Below are positions 38,890 through 47,052 of a stretch of 64,000 nt of DNA, in pieces. Every line of letters begins with the position of its first letter. Position 1 is the stretch's first letter. The stretch is from SMYC01 sp965197495 (lineage in GTDB: Bacteria; Acidobacteriota; Vicinamibacteria; Marinacidobacterales; SMYC01): contig OZ240210.1 of assembly GCA_965197495.1 (NCBI GenBank), forward strand, positions 2,542,001 through 2,606,000, read 5' to 3'. The position numbers were made by a program, and so were the translations under genes. The notes below the pieces were generated by a model that saw only the letters and a list, made by a program, of their open reading frames with translations, had not been told where the DNA came from and searched no databases.

Positions 38890-39971
38890 TGTGCTCCCTT
38901 CCAAAAAATAATCCCGCCCGCCTGTTTGCCGACATCGGCGACGGCGACGCGTTCCTTTGATGCGAGGTCGTAGACCTCGACGGTACCCGGCTCACCGCCG
39001 ACGCCTTCGAGCGTCACGAAAGCATATTTGTCGTCGTCCGAAACGGCGACCCCGTGCGGGATGCGGCGTGTCGTCTTGATGCGGGCGATCTCCTCGCCCG
39101 TCGTGAGATCCTAGATCGCAACATACGCGCCCGACTTGTAAGTGGCAATCAATAACTTGCCGTCGGAGGTCACCTCGAGGTTGTACGGGCCCATGCCGTC
39201 GCCGGCATCGAGCTTGCGCGCGACTTTCCACGCCTCGAGATCGATCTCGTAAATCACGTTGTCGCCGTTGCCCGCGACGTAGATGCGGTTTTAGGGCGTC
39301 GGGGCCGTCTCCCAGGTCGGCTTCACTTTCATCGACACGCGTCCGAGTAGGTCCTCATCTGTCGCTGAATCCGGGAGCGACAACGTCCGCGCCACTTCGA
39401 ACTTGAACGTGTCGAGCTCGACGAGGCTGTCGCTCATCATGTTCACGGAGTAGAGGTGGGTGCCTTTCGCGTTCATCCGGGAGCCATGGGGCATGATACC
39501 GACGTCGACGCGCTCGACCTCGGTCATCGTGCTTGTCTCGACGACCGAGATGCTGCTCGGCTTCATATCGCCGTGCAGGTCGAAGTTGACTGCGAAGAGA
39601 AGCCCTGTAGAGGGCGAGATGGATATCGTTGCGGGAAACATTCCCACCGTGACGTCGCCGAGCCATTCGTCGTGAGCCGTATCGAACTTGTGGATGGAAC
39701 CAAAGGGCATGCCGTGCGCGATCGACAAGAACCAGTACCGCCCGTTGGGCGAAACGTTGATTCCGTGGGGCCCCTCGGTCTCGGCAGGAAAGGCCCCAAC
39801 AGAGATCGATTTGACCTCCTCGAAGCCGCCGGGACCATAACGTAATTTGTGAACGGTGTCGTCCGACTCGGCGCAGACATAGACGAAGTAGTTTCGCTCA
39901 GGCCGGTCGGCTGCGCTCGCACTCATCGCGACGGCGAATCCAAGAACGATGGCAAGCGTGGTGCTCTTCAA
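38886..39971 (-). pseudogene. YVTN-type beta-propeller protein with two internal stop codons
   Basis: One frame of 362 codons runs from a TTG at 39971, preceded by GGAGGA, to a TGA at 38886-38888. It has a signal peptide (KSTTLAIVLGFAVAMSASAA) and repeated blade signatures (GPHGINVSPNGRYWFLSI, PHGSRMNAKGTHLYSVNMMS, PYNLEVTSDGKLLIATYKSG, PHGVAVSDDDKYAFVTLEG). Two stops interrupt the frame without a shift: TAA before NRIYVAGNGDNVIYEID (near 39292) and TAG between YVAI and DLTTGEE (near 39110). Everything downstream stays in frame and conserved-looking. The likely explanation is recent nonsense mutation. Confidence 0.82.
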
Positions 39972-40051
39972 TGCGCTTCCTCCAATGCCTATTAGTGTCA
40001 CAGCCGAAACACCGTCGCAATCGGACGATCCGCTGCGCTATCCTGCGCCCA

Positions 40052-40546
40052 GTGCTTCCCGATTACCTGGCCTCCGGGCTGGACGTGATCCTCGTTGGCA
40101 TCAACCCGGGGCTTCGTTCCGCCGAAAAAGGCCATCACTTCGCCGGCCCAGGCAACAAGTTCTGGGACCTGCTCAAAGACTCCGGCCTGACGCCCCTGAC
40201 GTTAAAGCCGCTCCATTATACCTTCTTGGGTACGGAATAGGTCTCACGAATATCGTCCCCCGCCCCTCGAGCTCGAGCTCAGATTTGGGCCCGGAAGACT
40301 ACCAAGCCGGCCGCCGTACCCTCCGAACAAAAATAGAACGCTACCACCCGAAAGTCGCCGCCTGTGTAGGGATCACGGTCTTCAGAGAGTTGTGGCCCGA
40401 AATCTCGACAAACCCAAAGCCCAAAAAAGTGGCGTGCGGCCACCGCCCCGAAACAATAGGAAAAACCGCACTCTTCGTGCTACCAAACCCAAGTGGCCGA
40501 AACGCCCACTACTCGTACACCGAAATGCTCAACTGCTGGAAAAAAC
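40052..40546 (+). pseudogene. Mismatch-specific uracil/thymine-DNA glycosylase (TDG/Mug), frameshifted and split
   Basis: GTG 40052 opens LPDYLASGLDVILVGINPGL, containing the Mug catalytic GINPG. The frame breaks near 40235 (after KPLHYTFLG) and continues one phase over with GYGIGLTNIVPRPSSSSSDL and the second motif LPNPSGRNAHYSYTEMLNCW. At 40546 ISL3 copy 3 enters within the codons after CWK. The last codons lie at 42273-42310. Confidence 0.86.
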
Positions 40547-40561
40547 GCCTCTCCAGCCATT

Positions 40562-41782
40562 TCAGTGGATCCTCTCGAGGGTGAGACCGCCACAGTTTAG
40601 GTAGACGAGACTGATGAGAGCTTCGGCAGAGTGGAGTCCAAAGCTGCGGTGGCTCAGCAGCCGGATTTTGTTGTTCATTCCTTCGAGTCGGCCGTTGCTG
40701 AGTCTCCACGTGACCCACGCGATGACGCCATCGAAGTGGCTGCGGATCATCTTCGCCGCGCGTTTGACGGGCTCTATTCTTGAGCTCATAGCGCGCCGCA
40801 GCCATCCTCGGAGAAACTTCTTGGCCCAGGTCTCGGTTTTATAGGTGTAGAGGTCCATGAAGTCGTCGCGCAGAAGCATGGCGCGGTAGAGGCGACGATT
40901 AGCTCGCACCTGCTCGCGGAGCACCCGTTTGTCTTTCGCGCTGCGGTTGTGCTTCGCCTTGAGAAGGGGAAACTTGGTGTTTTTGAGGTTCCGCCGGGCA
41001 GTCCCTTTGAGCTCGCGCACCAGCTCGCGCCGGGTCTTATCCACGGCCTCGTTCAGGTGCTTGACGATGTGGAAGCGGTCAAAGATCACCCGTGCCTGAG
41101 GCGCCTTCTTGCCGACGACAGTTATGTACGGCTCCCACATGTCCATGCTGACCGCTTCGAGCTCCGCGGCTCTTTGTGGTCCGAGCTTGCGGAAAAACCG
41201 CAGCAGCGTCTTGGCCTTGCGCTCCTTTCCCGCCCAGACGACCCGGCCGCTGAGATGGTCTATCACCACTGTCAAGTACTTGTGGCGTTTGCGGTAGCTG
41301 ATCTCGTCCATCCCAATCACCCGCAATCCATCGAGCTCGCGCCGCTCATCCCATTGCTCGGCAACCACCCGCTGGATGATCCGTCGCACCGAACGCCACG
41401 TCACTCGGAAATAGTTCGCTACGGCGCTGACGTCCGTCCTCTGTGCCAGCCACGCTACCTCTTGTTCGAAGCTTTTGGTAAAGCGGCTTCCCTTGTCGGC
41501 CCAAGGCACCTTTTCTTTGACCACGCCACAACGCCGACAAACCACTCGCCGGATCGAGTAGCGAAGATAGCTCCGGACACCGAACAGGTCCAAGTGCCGC
41601 CAGTAACGATTGTAGCGATCTTTGTTCTTGCGGACCTTTCGACCGCAAACCCCGCACAGAGGCTTCCCCCTCCGTGGTACGACATCCACCACCACTCTGG
41701 CTTTGTCCGCCTGGAAGTGGAAATTTCGGACCCACAGGCCTTGCAATCCGATGAGCTTGTTGACTAACGTGGTAACGCGCAT
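40562..41782 (-). CDS. ISL3-family transposase (copy 3)
   Basis: The 406-residue protein differs from the copies at 32028 and 52246 by a few residues. It has the same zinc-finger region (CGVCGRKVRKNK, VVCRRCGVVKEK) and DDE-type blocks (VIGMDEISYRKRHKYLTVVI, VIFDRFHIVKHLNE). ATG 41782 lies inside a strong hairpin (41777-41839). The frame is intact. Confidence 0.94.
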   Translation of the reverse strand: MRVTTLVNKLIGLQGLWVRNFHFQADKARVVVDVVPRRGKPLCGVCGRKVRKNKDRYNRYWRHLDLFGVRSYLRYSIRRVVCRRCGVVKEKVPWADKGSRFTKSFEQEVAWLAQRTDVSAVANYFRVTWRSVRRIIQRVVAEQWDERRELDGLRVIGMDEISYRKRHKYLTVVIDHLSGRVVWAGKERKAKTLLRFFRKLGPQRAAELEAVSMDMWEPYITVVGKKAPQARVIFDRFHIVKHLNEAVDKTRRELVRELKGTARRNLKNTKFPLLKAKHNRSAKDKRVLREQVRANRRLYRAMLLRDDFMDLYTYKTETWAKKFLRGWLRRAMSSRIEPVKRAAKMIRSHFDGVIAWVTWRLSNGRLEGMNNKIRLLSHRSFGLHSAEALISLVYLNCGGLTLERIH

Positions 41783-41839
41783 CGCGAGAACGCTCCTTTT
41801 TCTTGCCGAAAAAGGATTCTAGCGTTCTCGCCGATGCGC
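41777..41839 (-). promoter_or_regulatory. Hairpin covering the ISL3 transposase start codon (copy 3)
   Basis: The outer arms GCGCATCGCGAGAACGCT (41777-41794) and AGCGTTCTCGCCGATGCGC (41821-41839) pair over 18 bp with one bulge. The inner arms CCTTTTTC and GAAAAAGG add 8 bp. The ATG (complement of 41780-41782) is in the stem, so an mRNA entering from outside the element would hide the start codon. Confidence 0.75.
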
Positions 41840-42264
41840 ATCTAAACATGGCTTACCCTCTCAACCCACAGGCCTCACCAAATGCCACTGCCCCGCAGCG
41901 CGAAACGAGGCTGTGGGAAACGCCCCCACGGTCCGGATCGTTCAAGGCCTTGCTCACGACTGAGCTCTCTTCGAAGCCTGGAAGGGCGTTTTCCATAGCC
42001 TCCACTGATCGATGCCTCCCCTTCCTTATTCCAAATGAATGAATCCTTCTTGTATATATCAGGAGGGGCCTGTGGGCGCTTGCGGGAAACGCGAAGCGTT
42101 TTCCAAGCGATTGTGGAAAACGCCGCTGCTACGTTTGTACCTGCTCACAACCCATCCCTAACGCCTCTCTCTCCAGGAGTTTCCGGTGTTTTCCACAATC
42201 GCGGCAGCGTCCATAGGCCATACCCTCGCGCCCAAATCAGATCCCCAGAAACGACAGGAGAACC
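41840..42264. other. Non-coding right region of ISL3 copy 3
   Basis: There is no credible ORF. It contains several self-complementary stretches, for example GCGATTGTGGAAAACGCCG (42107-42125) facing CGGTGTTTTCCACAATCGC (42184-42202), and GGGAAACGCGAAGCGTTTTCC-like palindromes. It may be a transposase-binding region or encode a structured RNA. The same region occurs in copies 2 and 4. Confidence 0.6.
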
Positions 42265-42310
42265 GAAAAAACTAACGAAGTACCTAAAAGAAGTGAGAGA
42301 CCAGAATTAA
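42265..42310 (+). pseudogene. TDG/Mug glycosylase, last codons
   Basis: After the second GAAAAAAC the sequence continues KKLTKYLKEVRDQN and a TAA stop at 42308-42310. These codons restore the end of the glycosylase split at 40546. The final TTAA is also the target of IS200 copy b, which begins at 42311. Confidence 0.8.
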
Positions 42311-42899
42311 TGTCCCACTCGGGGATGGTTGAAATCCCACGCCTTTAGGCGAAGCCTTTAGGAGGCTTGGGGTACGATCCCCAGGTGAAAGGATATCGTA
42401 AATCATCGCACACGACGTATCAGTTAAACTATCACTTCGTATTTATCACGAAGTACCGCAAGCCGGCCTTGAGAGGGGATGTAGCGGTTCGTCTCCGGGA
42501 TCTCATCCGGGAGATCTGTGCTCGGAACCAGATAGAAATACTGAAGGGTCATGTGCGGCCTGAGCACGTGCACCTGTTGCTGAGCGTGCCGCCGAATTTG
42601 TCGCCGAGTCGAGTGATGCAGTTGATCAAGGGTAAGACGTCGAATCGTCTGATGCGCGACTTACGGACGATGCGGAAGGAGTTCTGGGGTCGGCACCTAC
42701 GGGCACGGGGTTACTTCGTGGTGACAACGGGCAACGTGACGGGTGAGGTGATAGCGAAGTATATAGAGTTGCAGGGTGCCGTGCCCCAGGACGACGATTC
42801 TTTCAGGGTCAGTGAGTAGTGAAACGAGGCAAGGACAAGCCGACTTTAGTCGGCGACGTGAACCCATCGCCTTTAGGCGATGGAGCGCACGCGCTCAGT
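42311..42899 (+). mobile_element. IS200-type element (copy b)
   Basis: It has the same 589-bp limits as copies a and c: TGTCCCACTCGGGGATGG directly after TTAA, ending GCACGCGCTCAGT. The insertion is exactly behind the stop codon of the glycosylase remnant. The subterminal palindromes are present. Confidence 0.93.
42367..42819 (+). CDS. tnpA: IS200-type TnpA (copy b)
   Basis: This is a 150-codon HUH Y1 transposase nearly identical to copies a and c, with two residue changes (NVTGEV for NVTDEV and SFRVSE for SFKVSE). HVHLLLS is the HUH motif and KYIELQG holds the tyrosine. The same TTG/GTG start ambiguity applies. Confidence 0.9.
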   Translation: MGYDPQVKGYRKSSHTTYQLNYHFVFITKYRKPALRGDVAVRLRDLIREICARNQIEILKGHVRPEHVHLLLSVPPNLSPSRVMQLIKGKTSNRLMRDLRTMRKEFWGRHLRARGYFVVTTGNVTGEVIAKYIELQGAVPQDDDSFRVSE

Positions 42900-42924
42900 A
42901 TTCCTGAATGCTGAATGCTGACCC

Positions 42925-43749
42925 ATGCCTGAACTTCCCGAAGTAGAAATCTGGCGCGAAAACCTGGAGCGCTGGATTGTCGGCCGCCGCATCCTTGGCG
43001 CAAGCGTTTTTGACGCGCTCCTCCGCGGCTCCCAGCCACGCCGTAAGGTTGAGGCCGCCCTCGCCGGGGCGACGATCCGGAATATCTCCCGACGAGGCAA
43101 ATTTCTGCTGTTCGACCTCGGTGCCCGTCGCCCCGAGCTCTTCGTCCACCTCGGGATGACGGGCACCTTCGAGCGCGTTCCCCGAAAGGCCCGCCTTCCC
43201 AAGTTTACGCGGGTCGTCCTGGATCTTTCCCGCGGTGAGCGGCTCGCTTTCCTGGATGCGCGCCGGCTCGGCGAGTTCCGTCTCGTCGACGAAAAAGAGC
43301 AAAAGCGGCTCGACGCGCTCGGCGTCGAGCCTTTGAGCCAGGAATTCACCGCAAAGCGTCTGCGCGAGCTCACGGAAAAATCGTCACGTCCCATCAAATT
43401 GCTCTTGATGGATCAGAAGCGCATCGCCGGCATCGGCAACATCCAGGCCGCGGAAGCGCTCTTTCGCGCGCGCATTCATCCGGAGCAAGCCGCGAATACG
43501 CTCGCCCGAGCCGAAGTCGCCCGCCTCACGCGCTCCATCCGCGGCTCGCTCAGAAGTGAGATCGAACGCTCCCGCTCCGAGACACTCACCTATCTTCAGG
43601 CCGGTGGCGAGAACCTTTTCGTCGTCTACGGCCGTGGGGGAAAACCGTGCTCACGCTGCAAGACACCCATCGCAAAGCTCGTCCAGGGCGGACGTTCGAC
43701 TTACTATTGCCCGTCCTGCCAGCCTAACCCTAACCCCAAGAGGAAGTGA
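42925..43749 (+). CDS. mutM: Formamidopyrimidine-DNA glycosylase (Fpg/MutM)
   Basis: This 274-residue base-excision enzyme removes 8-oxoguanine and FaPy lesions. The N-terminal PELPEVE supplies the catalytic proline and Glu-3; the helix-two-turn-helix IAGIGNIQAAEALFRARIHP and the C-terminal zinc finger (CSRCK then CPSCQ) are complete. The start at MPELPEVEIW is fixed by the required N-terminal proline. A Cys/Met PLP enzyme starts 1 nt after the stop. Confidence 0.95.
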   Translation: MPELPEVEIWRENLERWIVGRRILGASVFDALLRGSQPRRKVEAALAGATIRNISRRGKFLLFDLGARRPELFVHLGMTGTFERVPRKARLPKFTRVVLDLSRGERLAFLDARRLGEFRLVDEKEQKRLDALGVEPLSQEFTAKRLRELTEKSSRPIKLLLMDQKRIAGIGNIQAAEALFRARIHPEQAANTLARAEVARLTRSIRGSLRSEIERSRSETLTYLQAGGENLFVVYGRGGKPCSRCKTPIAKLVQGGRSTYYCPSCQPNPNPKRK

Positions 43750-43750
43750 C

Positions 43751-44929
43751 ATGAAACGCGACGATCTCAGCCCGTCGACCCGGGCCATTCACACCAATGA
43801 AGAAGGACCGCGAACGAACCAGCCCGTGGCGCCGCCGATCTATCTCTCTGCGACCTTCGAGTCCAAAGATATCGACGAGCAGGTCGCGCTCGAAGAAGCG
43901 AAAGCTGACACGTTCTACACACGATACGGGAACCCGACGCTTTCGCTCGCGGAGCGCGTCGTGGCGGAGCTCGAGGGAGCGGAGGAGGCGGCCGTCTTCG
44001 GCTCGGGAATGGCCGCCATTACGACGTCGCTGCTCGCGCACCTGAAGCAGGGCGACCACGCGATCGTGCAACGCGAAGTCTATGGCGGCGCGCATCGATT
44101 CGCTCTCGAGCTTCTTCCCCGATATGGCGTCGACGTGAGCTGGTTCGGCGCGACGGAGCCCGACGGTTTCGAGAAGGCCATTCGGGACCATACTCGAGTC
44201 GTGTACCTGGAATCGCCGACGAACCCGACGTTGAAGCTCGTCGACATCGAACGTATCGTGAGCGTTGCTCGAGCGCGCAGCATCGTATCGTTCATCGACT
44301 CGACCTTTGCGACCCCGCTGAATACCCGCCCGCACGAGCTCGGCGTCGACGGGGTCTTGCACTCGGCGACGAAATATCTCGGCGGGCACTCCGATTTGCT
44401 GGCGGGTGTCGTGGCCGGCTCGCGCGAGCTGATCGATCGGGTGAAGTCTTTTCAGCGCGTGCTCGGCGGCAACCTGGACCCTCATGCCGCCTACCTCCTC
44501 ATCCGGGGAATGAAGACTCTGGGCCTTCGGGTGCGCCAGCACAATGACACCACCCTCGCGATCGCCCACTTTCTGAAGGAGCACTACAAAGTGGAGGCTG
44601 TACACTATCCGCTTCTTCCATCGCACCCGCAATGCGAGCTGGCCAAGCGTCAGATGCGCGGCGGCGGGGGCGTTTTGAGCTTCGAAGTTCAGGGCGGGCT
44701 CGAAGGAGCCAAACGCTTCTCGAACGCGGTTTCGCTCGTCCGGGTGGCGCCTAGCCTCGGCGGCGTCGAGTCCTTGCTCTCCATCCCCTGTTTGACATCG
44801 CATGCGATGCTGACCCCCGAGGAGCGGGAGAGAGCCGGCATCGCGGACGGTCTCGTGCGGCTGGCCGTCGGGACGGAAGAGGCCGGCGATTTGCGGGCCG
44901 ATCTCGAGGAGGCCCTCGGCGCCGTGTAG
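43751..44929 (+). CDS. Cys/Met-metabolism PLP enzyme (cystathionine gamma-synthase/lyase type)
   Basis: The 392-residue fold-type I PLP enzyme has the family motifs YTRYGNPT, AVFGSGMAAITTSLLAHL, YLESPTNPTLKL, FIDSTFATPLNTRP and the Schiff-base lysine in HSATKYLGGHSDLLAGVV. The C-terminal SLGGVESLLSIP and SHAMLTPEERERAGI are typical. It acts on homocysteine/cysteine-type substrates; synthase, gamma-lyase or beta-lyase activity cannot be separated from sequence alone. ATG 43751 is immediately after mutM. Confidence 0.9.
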   Translation: MKRDDLSPSTRAIHTNEEGPRTNQPVAPPIYLSATFESKDIDEQVALEEAKADTFYTRYGNPTLSLAERVVAELEGAEEAAVFGSGMAAITTSLLAHLKQGDHAIVQREVYGGAHRFALELLPRYGVDVSWFGATEPDGFEKAIRDHTRVVYLESPTNPTLKLVDIERIVSVARARSIVSFIDSTFATPLNTRPHELGVDGVLHSATKYLGGHSDLLAGVVAGSRELIDRVKSFQRVLGGNLDPHAAYLLIRGMKTLGLRVRQHNDTTLAIAHFLKEHYKVEAVHYPLLPSHPQCELAKRQMRGGGGVLSFEVQGGLEGAKRFSNAVSLVRVAPSLGGVESLLSIPCLTSHAMLTPEERERAGIADGLVRLAVGTEEAGDLRADLEEALGAV

Positions 44930-45092
44930 ATGATGGAATTTACTTGACAGAACTGCTATCTTGAGGTTGACTTCAGTTCCGTAGTGAATGCCTCGGGGTC
45001 GCGTGCCAGGCTCTCCCCCCTGAAGGAAGTCATCTCTCTAAGTCCCACGACCGCTCGGGCTATAAGCTCATGCTGTTCGAGGAGGAACCTTA
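44930..45092 (+). promoter_or_regulatory. Intergenic region with a possible promoter
   Basis: The 163-nt gap contains TTGACA at 44944-44949 but no convincing -10 at standard spacing. AGGAGGAACC lies just before the next gene and is a strong ribosome-binding site. No other feature was seen. Confidence 0.35.
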
Positions 45093-45530
45093 ATGAAATA
45101 CCGCCAAAGAGGCTACCGGGAAGACGAACATAGTCGCGACCGCGAGCAACAGCGCCGGTCGGAACGTCCTCCCGACCTCGGTAACCGGGAGCAAACCCGG
45201 TCACTGAGACATGCCATCGATCGGGAAACGATCATCGTGACCCGATGTGCGAAATGCGGGCATCAGGTCCCGACGAGCCAGCTCGAGGTGGATCACACCT
45301 CTTCTTGCGCGAAATGCGGGACGCCTCTGCACTCGTGCCGGCATTGCAAGCAGTTCGATCCCGACGCGAGGTTTCAGTGTCGTGAGAAGATCGAAGTGCG
45401 GATCGCCGACAAAGGCGCGGCGAACGAATGCGAGCTTTTCAAGCCCGTGCAGTCGCTCGACGCTACCGGGCGTCGGGCCAATACCGTCGAAGACGCGCGC
45501 AGTGCTTTTCACGATCTGTTCAAATCCTGA
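45093..45530 (+). CDS. Zinc-ribbon protein, unknown function
   Basis: The 145-residue protein has a charged, probably disordered N-terminus (RQRGYREDEHSRDREQQRRS) and paired cysteine knuckles: CAKCGHQVP, CAKCGTPLHSCRHCKQFDP, a Cys in RFQCREK and another in NECELFK. It is likely a zinc-binding protein. AGGAGGAACC lies 6 nt before ATG. It is followed 14 nt later by the SUMF1 gene, so the two may form an operon. No catalytic motif was recognised. Confidence 0.72.
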   Translation: MKYRQRGYREDEHSRDREQQRRSERPPDLGNREQTRSLRHAIDRETIIVTRCAKCGHQVPTSQLEVDHTSSCAKCGTPLHSCRHCKQFDPDARFQCREKIEVRIADKGAANECELFKPVQSLDATGRRANTVEDARSAFHDLFKS

Positions 45531-45544
45531 GCGGAGTTTCGCCG

Positions 45545-46246
45545 GTGCTCAATCGGGTGCTCGTCCCCGAAGGGGCCTTTCTCATGGGCTCGGCGGGGCG
45601 ATTCGACAACGAGGAGCCGCAGCACCAAGTCTTCGTCGCTGCCGTCGAGATGGCGACGACACCCGTCACGAACGCGGACTATCGCGCCTATCTGAAGGAA
45701 ACGGCCTTGGACCCAGCCTTGGACAATTTCGCGCCAGCTTGGCTCGACACGCCAGGTTTCGACCACCCGGACCAACCCGTCGTCGGCGTCAACTGGCACG
45801 AAGCTCGCGCCTATTGCGACTGGCTCGCCGAGAAGAGCGGCTTCGCGATTCGCCTCCCCACCGAAGCCGAACGTGAGAAAGCTTCGCGAGGTGGTGTCGA
45901 GGACCAGCTATTCCCGTGGGGCGACGCGATCGAAGGTGGCGGTCACGCTTGTCTCGAAGGACCGCTCGAAGCTCCGGAGCGCGTTGCCACGACCCCGCCC
46001 AACGAATATGGCTTGTACAACGTCGCCGACACCGTTCACGAATGGTGTCTCGACGCCTATCATGCCGACTTCTACCAGGTCTCGCCGTCCACGAACCCGT
46101 GCGCGTTTGGCGGCCCGCGGCGCGCCGCCCGCGGCGGCTCCTGGCGGCATCAAATCGTCGTCACCGCTTGCGCGGCGCGCAGCAGCCTGCCGCCCGATTT
46201 CCACTATGCCGATTTCGGCTTTCGCTGGGTGAAAGACCTGACGTGA
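45545..46246 (+). CDS. SUMF1/formylglycine-generating-enzyme-family protein
   Basis: The 233-residue protein has the SUMF1 fold markers: VPEGAFLMGSAGRFDNEEPQ, PVVGVNWHEARAYCDWLAEK, IRLPTEAEREKASRGG, EWCLDAYHADFY, RAARGGSWRH, and a C-terminal FGFRWVKD. Family members oxidise a cysteine to formylglycine or act as non-catalytic domains; the two catalytic cysteines of true FGEs cannot be assigned with certainty. GTG 45545 is used as start. The stop overlaps the next GTG (GTGA). Confidence 0.85.
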   Translation: MLNRVLVPEGAFLMGSAGRFDNEEPQHQVFVAAVEMATTPVTNADYRAYLKETALDPALDNFAPAWLDTPGFDHPDQPVVGVNWHEARAYCDWLAEKSGFAIRLPTEAEREKASRGGVEDQLFPWGDAIEGGGHACLEGPLEAPERVATTPPNEYGLYNVADTVHEWCLDAYHADFYQVSPSTNPCAFGGPRRAARGGSWRHQIVVTACAARSSLPPDFHYADFGFRWVKDLT

Positions 46247-46959
46247 TCTACGCGGGCTGCTCCCGCTACAGCTTCAAGGAATGGGTCGGCTATTTCTATC
46301 CGCCGAAGACAAAGTCGAAAGACTATCTCGAGCACTATGCAACGAAGCTCAACAGCGTCGAGATCAACCACACGTTTCGCCGCTTTCCGAGACTCGAGGT
46401 CATCGACGCGTGGGCGGAGAAAACGCCGGAGCATTTTCGCTTCTCGTTCAAGATGCATCAGAGCGTGACGCACATGGCGCGCCTCAAAGATGTCGGCCGC
46501 TCGGTCTCGGACTTCCTCGACGCGCTCATGCCGCTCGGCAATCGCCTCGGCGTCGTGCTCTTTCAACTCCCGCCTTTCTTCAAGCTCAACCACGAGCGTC
46601 TCGACAGCTTTCTAGGCGAGCTCCCGCCGGGTTTTAGCTACGCGATGGAATTTCGTCACGCGTCCTGGAACGAGCCTGCAGTCGTCGAAAAATTGAAAGC
46701 CGCGGGCGTCGCGCTCTGTGCCGCCGAGCTCGAGATCGACGCCACCGAGATCGTGCAGACCGCCCCGTTCATCTATTTGCGTCTCAGAAAACCGCCTCCG
46801 TATACGGACGCGGAGATCGAAACCCTGCGCTCGCTCGTGCGGGAAGCGGCCGGTCACGCGGAAGACATATACGTTTATGCGAAACACGACGATGTGGGCG
46901 TCGCTCCGGAACAGGTGGAGCGCATCGTTAACCTGAAGCCCGGGCATCGTCATCCCTGA
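46243..46959 (+). CDS. DUF72 (YecE-like) protein
   Basis: The 238-residue protein begins VIYAGCSRYSFKEWVGYFYP and contains LNSVEINHTFRRFPRLEVI, FRFSFKMHQSVTHMARLKD, LGVVLFQLPPFFKLN and YAMEFRHASWNEPAVV. This is the DUF72 TIM-barrel pattern. Its biochemical role is unsettled in the family. GTG 46243 overlaps the SUMF1 stop. A repeat (GGGCATCGTCATCCCTGAAG and a close copy) follows the stop at 46940-46985. Confidence 0.9.
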   Translation: MIYAGCSRYSFKEWVGYFYPPKTKSKDYLEHYATKLNSVEINHTFRRFPRLEVIDAWAEKTPEHFRFSFKMHQSVTHMARLKDVGRSVSDFLDALMPLGNRLGVVLFQLPPFFKLNHERLDSFLGELPPGFSYAMEFRHASWNEPAVVEKLKAAGVALCAAELEIDATEIVQTAPFIYLRLRKPPPYTDAEIETLRSLVREAAGHAEDIYVYAKHDDVGVAPEQVERIVNLKPGHRHP

Positions 46960-47052
46960 AGGCCGAGCATCGTCATACCTGAAGGCCGGTTTTGAGTTAG
47001 ACTCCCATCGAGAGCTGCCTTCATACGAAATTTACAGCCGAAGGAGGGTCCC

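Larger units (their letters stand above)
40547..42264 (-). mobile_element. ISL3-family element (copy 3), complete
   Basis: It is 1718 bp, with related terminal repeats (left GCCTCTCCAGCCATTTCAGT; right, reverse-complemented, GGTTCTCCTGTCGTTTCTGG) and exact 8-bp duplications GAAAAAAC at 40539-40546 and 42265-42272. It contains one transposase gene and a non-coding right region of about 480 bp rich in palindromes. Confidence 0.95.

Noticed and set aside
40949..41767. 272-codon plus-strand ORF opposite the ISL3 transposase
   Set aside because: It is repeated with every ISL3 copy only because the transposase is; no start signal or domain.
42903..42924. TGAATGCTGAATGCTGA repeat before mutM (similar near 50484)
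   Set aside because: It is short, common in intergenic DNA of this window and without a partner structure; not enough for a regulatory claim.
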